A DNA stretch of 64,000 nucleotides from Spirochaetota bacterium (GTDB taxonomy: Bacteria; Spirochaetota; Brachyspiria; Brachyspirales; JACRPF01): assembly GCA_038043445.1 (NCBI GenBank), contig JBBTBY010000013.1, positions 48,454 to 112,453 on the forward strand. The letters run 5' to 3'. Within the stretch, counting starts at the first letter, position 1; every line of letters begins with the position of its first letter. Position numbers and translations under genes: made by a program. Positions 1 to 8,375 of this stretch are shown here, piece by piece. Under the pieces are notes generated by a model, which was given only the letters and a program-made list of their open reading frames with translations, was not told the origin of the DNA and searched no databases.

Positions 1-1397
1 CAAAAAGCTCTTGTTAGAGCGTCTATTAAGAATTCCGCTTTTCGGAATTTGTCCTCGGCACTCACCTCGTTCTCTATCTGCCGTTCAAGGGCCTCGTATG
101 CGGTGCTATTATCGCGGTTAAGCCGTTTCGCATCGCCGAGGAGGTTCTTCGCGGCGAAATGATCATATCTGAGGTACGCATTGGTCGCTTGGGTGAACAG
201 TGCATCGGCGCGGAGAACGTTTTCCTCGATGCGTTTTTCCAGCTCCTCGAATTTCCCCACAGCAGCGCTGTTCAGGTCCTTTCCCTCGGCGATGCGCTCC
301 CTCGCCTCCGTATAGCGGCTTTCACGGATGAGTTCCTCGGCGCGGCGGTATCGTTCCGCCGATCCTATCTCGCGGGTGATGCGGCTATCGAGCTCATCGT
401 ACTTTTTTGCATCGCGGCTGGAGTATCCGCGTGCCTGCCCGATGAGGTCGCGTGCGGCGCTATAGTTACGCTCGTCAACCCGCGCTATGGCACTGCGAAA
501 AATTTCGGCGGAGCGCAACTCGTTGTCGGAACGGCGTATCAGCTCGTTATAGCGGTTCGCTTCCGCCCTGTCCGCGGCAAGGAGGTCGGTAGCGATGCGT
601 TTCGATTCATCGAAACTGCCGTTCTCAAAGGCGTTCGTCGCCTGCAGATAGCGATCCTCGGCACCGCGGCGGAAGCGTATATCATCCTCCAGGGCTTCCC
701 GTTTTACCGCGCCATCGGTGGTAAGCTCGCGCGCATCGGAGAGGAGGGAGAGCGCTTTGTCGTATTCCCGGCGCTGGAACGATTCTTTCGCCTCGCGGTA
801 TTTTTCCTCTGCTTCAATGACGGCGAGCTCCTTGCGGAGATTGGCCACTTTCGGGTCCATTTGATCGCATTGCATGAGGAGGCGGTTGGCCTCCTTGTAG
901 TTCCGTCCCATCGCCGCGCGCTGCGCCTCGGACAATTTGTTCTCGGAGCGCTTGTATTTTTTCTCGATGAGCGCGCCGTTGAACATATCGCATGCATACA
1001 TGGCGGCATCATAGGCCGCGCTTTTAGCGTTCTCGGCGGCGATATTCGTCATGCCGACGATACGCTGGCCTTCGGCGAGATATGCGCTTATGTTCGGCGC
1101 ACCGTTGCTCACGGCGAACTGCGCATAGACGAGGAACTGGCAGCCGTTCTTTGTACCGGCGGCGATAGCCCGCGCGGCATCGGGATACGGACCGTGTATC
1201 GGCGCGTAGGAGAATTCAAAATCGAACAATATCTTGAACACCTTGTCCATTTCTTCGGACAGGGTGTCGTTGAACGAAGTTATCGCCGTTTCATCCGTGA
1301 AGGTATCGGCGCGGAACGTAATGACGCCGACCTTCTGAACGTCCGCAGTGAGAGAGAGGGCTGCGAACAGGCAGACGGCGATCCCGAAAGAACGCAT
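1..1397 (-). CDS. Secreted TolB/CsgG-like and TPR-like repeat protein (3' end outside window)
   Basis: The frame is open from an ATG at 1397 to the window edge, giving 465 codons with no stop. The product starts with a signal peptide (MRSFGIAVCLFAALSLTA), followed by a segment of about 100 residues (starting DVQKVGVITF) that resembles the N-terminal domain of TolB/CsgG-type proteins. The rest is a run of helical repeats with patterns such as NAFENGSFDESKRIATDLL and AEELIRESRYTEARERI, typical of TPR-like envelope proteins. It starts 14 nt after the stop of the upstream lipoprotein gene and is the last visible gene of the ABC-transporter operon. A scaffolding or binding role in the periplasm is inference. 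The long open frame on the opposite strand is a shadow of this gene. Confidence 0.75.
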   Translation of the reverse strand, partial: MRSFGIAVCLFAALSLTADVQKVGVITFRADTFTDETAITSFNDTLSEEMDKVFKILFDFEFSYAPIHGPYPDAARAIAAGTKNGCQFLVYAQFAVSNGAPNISAYLAEGQRIVGMTNIAAENAKSAAYDAAMYACDMFNGALIEKKYKRSENKLSEAQRAAMGRNYKEANRLLMQCDQMDPKVANLRKELAVIEAEEKYREAKESFQRREYDKALSLLSDARELTTDGAVKREALEDDIRFRRGAEDRYLQATNAFENGSFDESKRIATDLLAADRAEANRYNELIRRSDNELRSAEIFRSAIARVDERNYSAARDLIGQARGYSSRDAKKYDELDSRITREIGSAERYRRAEELIRESRYTEARERIAEGKDLNSAAVGKFEELEKRIEENVLRADALFTQATNAYLRYDHFAAKNLLGDAKRLNRDNSTAYEALERQIENEVSAEDKFRKAEFLIDALTRAF

Positions 1398-1411
1398 TGG
1401 CGGCCCCGCGG

Positions 1412-2434
1412 CTAGAACTCCGACAGATCGGAGATCTTCGAGCGGTTGAAAAGGTGGAAGCGGAGCATCGCCCCTTTTGTGTCAGCCGCCATATCCTCGG
1501 CGTCCCTGGCGAGCATTCCCGCGATGAGCGCATACTTCTGGTTCACCATGCGCTCATGATCGGGTGTTCTCGCTATTGCGCGCTTGAACTCGAGAGCAGC
1601 GGACGCATAGAGCGAACGCTCCTTCGCGTACGCCGCGAGCCGCCAGAACGCGAGCGCGTTGATGTAATACGCATTGTTCTTCCGGAAGGGATTGCTTTTA
1701 TCGGATTGATAGACATCGTTCACATCGCGCTTCACGTTCGCGGTAAGATAGGTCGATACTGCATCGATCGTATCGTACTTTTTCGCGGCGTAGAGCGACT
1801 TTGCGAAATCGAACACGGTTGTACAGAAGCCCTCGCCGGCGATCTTCGTATCGAACATCTTCCGTATGAGCTCGGTACGGCCGACGCTCGTATTGGTCGA
1901 CTTTATCCAGGTAAGATCGCTCACACGGTACATGATGAAGAAGCGATGCTCATTGTTGACATCGGCGTTGGTGCCGGAGGGCGGTACGGCAAGCTTTTTG
2001 ACGACAACGGATACCGGGGAGAGTATGTCCTCCGCTGCGGTCTTCACGTTCGTTATCGACCGTATCGCTTCGACGCTGTGCCTTCCCTTCTCGATGTACA
2101 CGTCCGCGAACACGAACGTTCTGCCGAGCATGATATGCCGCGCGTCCGCATCGGCGGCGGCTATTTTCGCGTAGACGTTCTCATCGACCTGCATATAATA
2201 CCAGCGGCTGTCCCCCTCGTAGCGGAAATTATTGCGGTCGTTCTCCGCCTCGAGCGCGAGCGTCACGGTCTCTGAAAGGTCATCGCGCGACTCCCGTACG
2301 GCACAGTCGGAGATATAGTTGTTGCCCTCGGCGAGATTACGGCGCACGCCGTTCACCTCCCGCCATACCGGCGGTGTGGCGCAGGAAATGATGACGAGCA
2401 ATGCCCCCGCACAGATGATCCTCAGGTGATTCAT
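1412..2434 (-). CDS. Putative lipoprotein of the ABC-transporter operon
   Basis: 340 residues. The start is the ATG at 2434, preceded by a GGAGG ribosome binding site at about 2441-2445; the frame extends further upstream but without a signal sequence. The N terminus (MNHLRIICAGALLVIISC) is a lipoprotein signal with a lipobox ending in Cys18. No family is recognised in the mature part. It contains a helical C-terminal half (AAYAKERSLYASAALEFKRA) that could form TPR-like helices. The gene lies 13 nt after the double-ATPase gene and 14 nt before the secreted repeat protein, so all three are probably co-transcribed. A role in the envelope near the transporter is inferred from position only. Confidence 0.75.
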   Translation of the reverse strand: MNHLRIICAGALLVIISCATPPVWREVNGVRRNLAEGNNYISDCAVRESRDDLSETVTLALEAENDRNNFRYEGDSRWYYMQVDENVYAKIAAADADARHIMLGRTFVFADVYIEKGRHSVEAIRSITNVKTAAEDILSPVSVVVKKLAVPPSGTNADVNNEHRFFIMYRVSDLTWIKSTNTSVGRTELIRKMFDTKIAGEGFCTTVFDFAKSLYAAKKYDTIDAVSTYLTANVKRDVNDVYQSDKSNPFRKNNAYYINALAFWRLAAYAKERSLYASAALEFKRAIARTPDHERMVNQKYALIAGMLARDAEDMAADTKGAMLRFHLFNRSKISDLSEF

Positions 2435-2447
2435 GATGTCCTCCCGT

Positions 2448-4451
2448 TCATATTTTTTTATCGAGATTTTTAGCCGTGCTGTTGACGACGTACTGGCTGA
2501 AAAGTCCGCCGCGCCGGTCCATCTCATCGCGGATGATGCCGACGGTCTCCTTGTCGTGCGATATCATGAGTATGCTCACCTTGAGCCCGAAATACACGAC
2601 GTCGAGTATGAGATTGAGGAGCTTGTATTTCACGTTCACATCGAGCGAGGTGAGCGCTTCGTCGAAGATGAACACGCTCGGCGGCATCGCCGCGGGCCAG
2701 TAGAGGAGACGCGCTATCGCGAGGCGCTGTTTCTCGCCGCCGGAGAGTTCCGAGAGCATTTTCGTCAGGAAGGAGCGGTCGAGGTTCACGAAGGTGAGTT
2801 TCTCTCCGATGAGCGCATCGGTTATCGGCGGGCAATCCATCCCGCGGTACACGCTCCTATAGTAGCGGAACGAGCGCGTGAGGTAGTCCGCGACGGTCAT
2901 GCGAGCATTGCCGAACGATTCATTGACGAGCTGCGGTATGTAGCGAAAATAGGGGCTGATGCGCCTGTTATGGATATAGCGCCCGTCCTCGAAATAGACG
3001 GTGCCGTCGGAATACGTGACCGTGCCGCCCTCGGGCGCTATCTGACCGGTGACTATTTTCACCACCGTCGATTTTCCGGCACCGGAATTCCCCGAGAGGA
3101 AGATGAATTCGTTCTCATGTACAGTGAGCGAACAGTTCTCATAGATTCGCTCATTGTTCCCGTAGCGGAAATCGATGTGTTCCAGCGTGAGTATCGGCTT
3201 TCCCGCGGCGTGCGTACCGCGTGTGCCGCCATGATCGGGTATGACGAGGGCAAGCGAGGGGTCGTTCACAGGGGCCGTACGCACCATGCCCTCATCGAAC
3301 GGGCAGACGAAATTTTCGACAGCACTGCACTGCTTCGCGCCCTCGGTGCTGCATTTCGCGAAATAGGGGCAGTACTGCTTGTCGAGATAATACGGGCACT
3401 CGTTGATATCGAGCTTCACCGTGCATGTTTCGTATTTCGTGCAGGACGTATTGACGCAGGTGAACACCGCTTCGCCGCGGTCGAGACGTTTGTTGAAGAA
3501 CGAATCGCTTAAGAGCTGCGCGTAGTAATGCTTTATGTTGCGGCTCGCGAGAAAATCGGAAAGGTGAGCGCGCTCCACGATGCGCCCGCCGTACATGATG
3601 ACCACGCTCGCGGTGCATTTCGTGCCGGCAAGCCGGTCGGGGAGGCTGCGTATGCTCGGATAATCGAGATCGTGATTGATGATGATAGAGGAGTTGAAAT
3701 AGCCGTCGGCTAATTTTCCGAAGAGCGTGTCGAGTATGATGTCGGCGGTATCAGGGTCGATGTTCCGGATGAATTCATCGACGATGAGTATGCGGCCCTT
3801 TTTCTTGAATATCTTCGAGAGGAAGAGTCGCTGCACCTGTCCGACGGAGAAATCGTCCTGGAATTTTCCCGTGAAAAGCCGCTCATTGTTGCGTATGGTA
3901 AGCGTATCCCCGGTGAGCGAGTCGAGCTCAAGCGCCGCTTCCTTGAACAGGCGCATCACTTCGGCTTTATGCGCGCTCGCCCGTGACGGCAGTATGAATC
4001 GCGCCGTCTCAGCGAGTGACGAGAGCACGCCGCGCGCGGGTGCCGGTTCATTGTATATCTGTTTTATCACGGGGACGAGCTTGTGGAACACATGGAAGTT
4101 CTGCGGAATGTAGGCAAAGTATTTTTTGCGCACGTTCTCAAGGTGTTTCAGGTGGCGCGCGAAGCGGCTTCCGATGACGCGAGCGTTCTTCGTGTAGAGC
4201 CCGGACGCGCTTTCGTTCAGGAGATCCACATGATCACCGGCATCCGAGGTGATGGCGATGTTCCCTGAGTGCACTACATGGCGGTCGTTGTTCTTCAATA
4301 TCGCCTTGATGAGCGTCGATTTTCCCGCGCCGCTCTGTCCGACGACGAAGAGTATCTCATGCGGGTCAAGCCCGAGGGAGATATCGGACAGTATCACCTT
4401 GCCGCGGTTGGCAAGCGGCGATGCGGTGAGCCCCTTAATGCTTAATTTCAT
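2448..4451 (-). CDS. Double ABC ATPase of a peptide/nickel-type importer, with Cys-rich linker
   Basis: 667 residues with two ABC nucleotide-binding domains in one chain, equivalent to a fused DppD-DppF pair. Domain 1 has Walker A GQSGAGKST (residues 38-46), a degenerate signature (FSVGQVQR), Walker B ILIVDEF and an H-loop (IINHD). Domain 2 has Walker A GNSGAGKST, a perfect signature (LSGGEKQR), Walker B VFIFDEA and H-loop ISHD. Between them, after a KHYYAQLL motif matching the HPY segment of Opp/Dpp ATPases, lies a linker with eight cysteines (about residues 332-385). In the family this region can carry an iron-sulfur cluster. The start overlaps the end of the permease gene by 17 nt, indicating translational coupling. 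It should power uptake across the inner membrane. Confidence 0.9.
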   Translation of the reverse strand: MKLSIKGLTASPLANRGKVILSDISLGLDPHEILFVVGQSGAGKSTLIKAILKNNDRHVVHSGNIAITSDAGDHVDLLNESASGLYTKNARVIGSRFARHLKHLENVRKKYFAYIPQNFHVFHKLVPVIKQIYNEPAPARGVLSSLAETARFILPSRASAHKAEVMRLFKEAALELDSLTGDTLTIRNNERLFTGKFQDDFSVGQVQRLFLSKIFKKKGRILIVDEFIRNIDPDTADIILDTLFGKLADGYFNSSIIINHDLDYPSIRSLPDRLAGTKCTASVVIMYGGRIVERAHLSDFLASRNIKHYYAQLLSDSFFNKRLDRGEAVFTCVNTSCTKYETCTVKLDINECPYYLDKQYCPYFAKCSTEGAKQCSAVENFVCPFDEGMVRTAPVNDPSLALVIPDHGGTRGTHAAGKPILTLEHIDFRYGNNERIYENCSLTVHENEFIFLSGNSGAGKSTVVKIVTGQIAPEGGTVTYSDGTVYFEDGRYIHNRRISPYFRYIPQLVNESFGNARMTVADYLTRSFRYYRSVYRGMDCPPITDALIGEKLTFVNLDRSFLTKMLSELSGGEKQRLAIARLLYWPAAMPPSVFIFDEALTSLDVNVKYKLLNLILDVVYFGLKVSILMISHDKETVGIIRDEMDRRGGLFSQYVVNSTAKNLDKKI

Positions 4452-5562
4452 GGGCCTCTCCGCTTCGCGCTAATGACGACACCGCCTTGCCGAGCGTGTA
4501 TATCATCATGAACAGACAGAAATAGTACGCGGTAATGAAGATGACCTCGCGATGGAAGAGGAACGTTCCGCCGCCGATATCCGCCGCGAACGAACGCACT
4601 ATCTGCACGAGGAATTTGCCGATCGAGAAGGGGTAGAGGTCCATGCTTTTGAGGTTCCCGCTCTCGCGCAGATACCATAATCCCGATTCGAGTATGAATC
4701 CCGCGATGACCGCGTAGGCCACGCGCGTGACGATGCCCTCGAAGCAGTAATGGCGTATCAGATAGAGAACGATGCGCGGTTTCGAATAGCCGATGACCTC
4801 GAGATACGACACATCCTCGCGCACACGATTATTCTCGATGCGCTCCTTGAACCAGAAGAAGAATTCCGAGGTGACGATGAAGCCGATGCCCCCGACGATG
4901 AAGTATATCGACGACGCGGAGGATACCGATGTTCCCTTCAAACCGACCGCGATGAGCAGTATCGTGAGAATGGCCGGCACTGACAGAAGTATCTGATAGA
5001 ATATGCGTGACCCGTAACCGATGAAGGCGAGCGTTCCTGTGAACGGAGTGGCTGAACTTCTCCGGTAGCGGCGCGGTATCACCTTGTTTATCCCGTATAT
5101 CGATGAGAGGATGAGCGTGAGGAGCGACACACCGATTATCGATGAGAGAAAGGCTATCGTCGTCGGCGTCGACAGCACGAATGCCGAGAACACCGTGCGA
5201 TAGCCGTCGTACGAATCGATGGCCCCGAGATTGAGTTCCCGTATCGTTATGTTCGTCGTCTTTTCGGTGACCCCGAACAGGAAATTATTGATGGGCTTGC
5301 CGCATGTTCTGCATTGCGAGCGGCTGCCGTTATTGAGCGCCGCACATGAGTCGCATATCGTGAGCATGATATCGTATTCGGCGGTGATGACGGCGGGGCG
5401 TATGACGAGTATCTCCTTGTTCTCAAGGAATCGGCGCGGTTTCTGGAACCCCGAGGCCTCGACGCGCAGGTCGTTGTAATACAGCGCATAGACGATGAGC
5501 GGAGCGATGACAAGCACACAGATGAGTGCCCCTGACAGTATGAACGGCAATGCGCGGCGCAT
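4435..5562 (-). CDS. ABC importer permease (DppC/OppC-like) with inserted zinc-ribbon motif
   Basis: 375 residues. It has an N-terminal membrane helix (about residues 6-28), a soluble region of about 100 residues, then five or so further membrane segments. An EAA-like coupling loop is visible around YLEVIGYSKPRIVLYLIRH. This layout is that of the DppC/OppC permease of peptide/nickel transporters. The soluble region contains two CxxC pairs (CDSC and CRTC, 11 residues apart), a zinc-ribbon or rubredoxin-like knuckle that is not standard for the family. From the predicted topology this loop would be outside the inner membrane. The ATG at 5562 overlaps the TGA of the preceding permease gene (TGATG). 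Confidence 0.85.
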   Translation of the reverse strand: MRRALPFILSGALICVLVIAPLIVYALYYNDLRVEASGFQKPRRFLENKEILVIRPAVITAEYDIMLTICDSCAALNNGSRSQCRTCGKPINNFLFGVTEKTTNITIRELNLGAIDSYDGYRTVFSAFVLSTPTTIAFLSSIIGVSLLTLILSSIYGINKVIPRRYRRSSATPFTGTLAFIGYGSRIFYQILLSVPAILTILLIAVGLKGTSVSSASSIYFIVGGIGFIVTSEFFFWFKERIENNRVREDVSYLEVIGYSKPRIVLYLIRHYCFEGIVTRVAYAVIAGFILESGLWYLRESGNLKSMDLYPFSIGKFLVQIVRSFAADIGGGTFLFHREVIFITAYYFCLFMMIYTLGKAVSSLARSGEAHEIKH

Positions 5563-6464
5563 CAATGCCTCGCCCAGGGGAAGAATCGTTTTACATTGCT
5601 GTCGGTGATGCCGCGGAATTTATTATCGAAGGCGTAGCAGAACAGGAATGACCCGGTCTGGAGAATGAACGAGATCACCATGATGCCCACACAGATGACG
5701 AAGAGATTGCCGAGGGCGAAAAAGAATTCGTTGGGCTTATTGAACAGCACTTCGAGATTGCGCAGTATCGCCGGTCCGAAGCCGGAATTCCCTTTCAGTA
5801 TCATCTCGATGAAGATTATCGTTGAGATGAGGAGCGTAAGGTTCTTCGCGAGGATGTTGATGAGGAACGATACATTGTTACGCATGATGAGATACGCGAT
5901 GGCGAGCGTGGAGTAGCCCTCATACTCGAGATATTCCACATAGCCTTCGTTGTCGATGTCGTAGCCGAACTTTATCTCCATCTGGCGTATTATCGAATGG
6001 GTAATGCCCACGCCGAAGACGACCACGATGACCTTGAGCGCATAGAAGTCCGTGAGGAATTCCACGAGCGTCGCTGTCACGACGAACGGCAGGAACGATG
6101 CGATGAATACCGTGACGCCGACGATGCGCGTGAGCCACACCATGACCGGATGATTGACGAAATGCGCGCGAATGACGACGACGAGCATGGGCACGAGCAT
6201 GGTGATGATGAATATCATCGCATAGGAATAGAGGCAGAACACCGTTGTATTGATGAACGACGAGGCGAGTGAATTGTCGCTGTCAAAAAGCGTCGCAAGC
6301 CCCGCGCCCCATGCGTCGCGGTAATTGGCGAAATAGTTCTGCCCCTCTTCGATGTGGAACATGTCGGCGAAATAGAGGAGCATGAACGTCACCGCCGCGG
6401 TGGCGACACAATACACCGCCGCATAGAAAACGAGCATGCTCATGACATTTTTACTATTACGCAT
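5562..6464 (-). CDS. ABC importer permease (DppB/OppB-like)
   Basis: 300 residues with about six hydrophobic segments, starting with VFYAAVYCVATAAVTFMLL after a short basic N terminus. The segment YVEYLEYEGYSTLAIAYLI corresponds to the cytoplasmic EAA loop that docks to the ATPase. Position and partners identify it as the DppB-type half of the translocation channel, though its sequence is divergent and slightly short for the family. It sits between the substrate-binding protein gene (39 nt upstream) and the second permease gene (overlapping). The start ATG at 6464 has only a weak ribosome binding site. Confidence 0.8.
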   Translation of the reverse strand: MRNSKNVMSMLVFYAAVYCVATAAVTFMLLYFADMFHIEEGQNYFANYRDAWGAGLATLFDSDNSLASSFINTTVFCLYSYAMIFIITMLVPMLVVVIRAHFVNHPVMVWLTRIVGVTVFIASFLPFVVTATLVEFLTDFYALKVIVVVFGVGITHSIIRQMEIKFGYDIDNEGYVEYLEYEGYSTLAIAYLIMRNNVSFLINILAKNLTLLISTIIFIEMILKGNSGFGPAILRNLEVLFNKPNEFFFALGNLFVICVGIMVISFILQTGSFLFCYAFDNKFRGITDSNVKRFFPWARH

Positions 6465-6502
6465 CGATCATCCGTTTATCGATAGTTATCAGCCACCGTG
6501 TT

Positions 6503-8374
6503 CTATTTCTTCTTCACATCATCCGCAGCACCGGTTATCTCCTGCACGAGCCAGAGCCCCGGGTTCTGGTTGAATTCGCTGCCGATATTGAATTTCTTCA
6601 TGATGTCCTTGCGGTAATAGGAGTTGACACCGAAACAGAAGAGCCACCCCATCGTCTCATTGTCGTAGAACTGCGTGGTAAGCCGCCAGAGCGCGGTCTC
6701 CGCGTCGAGCGCATTTATCGATTTCACCACGTCGATGATCTCTTTGTTGAGGTGGGTGAGCTTGTCGAGCGGGAGCGTCTGCTTTTTCTTCGATATGTAG
6801 AAGTCGCGGTACACATTGAGCGTATAGCGCCACGAGTAAATGGCCATATCGAACTGCTTATTGACTATCTTCTTCCTGAACTCGCTCTTGTTCGGTATGT
6901 TCTTTATCGAAATGCTCCCGAGTCCGATGGCGTTCAGATGTTCCTTAAGGATGTTCGCAAGGAGATAGTCCATGTTCTGCTCTTTGGAGTCCATCCCCTC
7001 GACTGATATCTGCACGCTGTCTATTTTCCCGTAAATGAGCTTACGGTAGTCGCCCGTCAGGCGCATCTGGAAATCCTTGGGCTTTATTTCACCGTGGAAT
7101 TTCTTTTTATCCCAATCGCCGAGATGGTCGTAGAGGCGTTTTTCGCCCGACGAGGTGTTGTACTTCTCGATGAGGTACGGGGAGAATATCGGATTGAAAA
7201 GCACGTCGATGCGTGAGCCCTTGGCATCCTCGAGTACCTGATACGAGAAGTCCTCGAAGTTAAGGGCATTCCTGAAGAACTGGCGAGTGTCCTTTGATGC
7301 GAACTTCGCGCCGCCCTTGCTACCCGCATTGGCATCGTCGAGATTGAACACGAGCGCGTACATCTTTTCCGGGAACGGCATTTTCATGTAGTCGATCTTA
7401 CCGAAGAACGTGCTGTCCTTGAGCTTCTGTACGAGCGAAAGGCGCGGTATGATGTTGAAGATGATATCGATCTGCCCTTTGCCGAGGAGGTTTATCTTCG
7501 CGAGGTCGTCCTGCTGACCGATCTCATACACCTGCAGCGCGTCGATATTCCCCTTGTAGTCCTTGATACCGGGCGTTACCGCTCCGTAGGCGGTGTTCTT
7601 TTCGAGATAGTGGACGAAGGTGTAACCGTCGCCCTTGTCGGTGCGCTTCACGTATTTGAACGCGCCGGTACCGACGGGGGCTTTGTTGAACGCATCAAGA
7701 CGCTTTGCCGCATCGCCTTCGAGTTCGTAGAAATTATAGTTCGGCGCCATCGTCTCGTTGGAACCGATGAATTTATGCCGGGGGAGCACGTACATGAACG
7801 AGAGCATTTTCGCGAGATCGCTCGCCGGCAGTTCTTCCTTCGTGGTTATCGTGAGCGTAAGCTCGTCACTCGCGGTGATGTCCTCGATATTGAGCGTTTT
7901 GAACTTGAGGTAGGTGTTGATGTCGCTTACGACCGAGGTGTTGTGGAGCGTACCCCGCACGACACGAAAGGTGAACACCACATCGTCCGCGGTAAGGGGC
8001 GTGCCGTCATGCCAGGTGACGCCGGGTTTCAATTTCACCGTGAATTTTTCCGCCTTAAGCTTTCCCGCCTGCGGGCTTTTGATGTACACGCGTTCGCTCC
8101 CGCCGCCGGTGATGACATCGATGTAATTGTCCTTGGCAAGCCCCAGGTCCGCGTCGACCGTGTACTCGACGTTGTAGGTCGGGTCCTGCATCTGCGCGAA
8201 GAGCGAATTGAACACAAGGATATGGAAGATGTAGGATGAGCGGTCGATATCATCGCCGACAAGACCGGTGACCGGGTTCAGCCGCGGCGTGTAATCGATA
8301 TTGAACCGGAACGCGGCCGGGTACATGAGTGCCGCCGACGCTAACAGGACTATCGCTCGTGTGATGGTGCGCAT
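6503..8374 (-). CDS. Extracytoplasmic solute-binding protein, family 5 (SBP_bac_5)
   Basis: 623 residues, a normal length for the peptide/nickel/oligosaccharide-binding family 5. A signal peptide (MRTITRAIVLLASAALMYPAAF) is followed by the family hallmark segment GVTWHDGTPLTADDVVFTF near residue 115, and by a C-terminal lobe with the FDMAIYSWRY-type segment. It captures the substrate outside the inner membrane for the two permeases and the double ATPase encoded just downstream. The substrate cannot be read from the sequence: peptides are most common in the family, oligosaccharides are possible. The ATG at 8374 has a strong AAGGAG ribosome binding site and begins 1 nt after the stop of the upstream gene. 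Confidence 0.93.
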   Translation of the reverse strand: MRTITRAIVLLASAALMYPAAFRFNIDYTPRLNPVTGLVGDDIDRSSYIFHILVFNSLFAQMQDPTYNVEYTVDADLGLAKDNYIDVITGGGSERVYIKSPQAGKLKAEKFTVKLKPGVTWHDGTPLTADDVVFTFRVVRGTLHNTSVVSDINTYLKFKTLNIEDITASDELTLTITTKEELPASDLAKMLSFMYVLPRHKFIGSNETMAPNYNFYELEGDAAKRLDAFNKAPVGTGAFKYVKRTDKGDGYTFVHYLEKNTAYGAVTPGIKDYKGNIDALQVYEIGQQDDLAKINLLGKGQIDIIFNIIPRLSLVQKLKDSTFFGKIDYMKMPFPEKMYALVFNLDDANAGSKGGAKFASKDTRQFFRNALNFEDFSYQVLEDAKGSRIDVLFNPIFSPYLIEKYNTSSGEKRLYDHLGDWDKKKFHGEIKPKDFQMRLTGDYRKLIYGKIDSVQISVEGMDSKEQNMDYLLANILKEHLNAIGLGSISIKNIPNKSEFRKKIVNKQFDMAIYSWRYTLNVYRDFYISKKKQTLPLDKLTHLNKEIIDVVKSINALDAETALWRLTTQFYDNETMGWLFCFGVNSYYRKDIMKKFNIGSEFNQNPGLWLVQEITGAADDVKKK

Positions 8375-8375
8375 A

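Noticed and set aside
31-50. Inverted repeat AATTCCG...CGGAATT, also seen in similar form near 27783
   Set aside because: Both lie inside good coding sequences and are short; chance is sufficient.
159-1415. Long plus-strand open frame of 418 codons
   Set aside because: It is the complement of the minus-strand repeat-protein gene, which has a signal peptide, an operon position and a protein-like repeat pattern; the plus-strand product has none.
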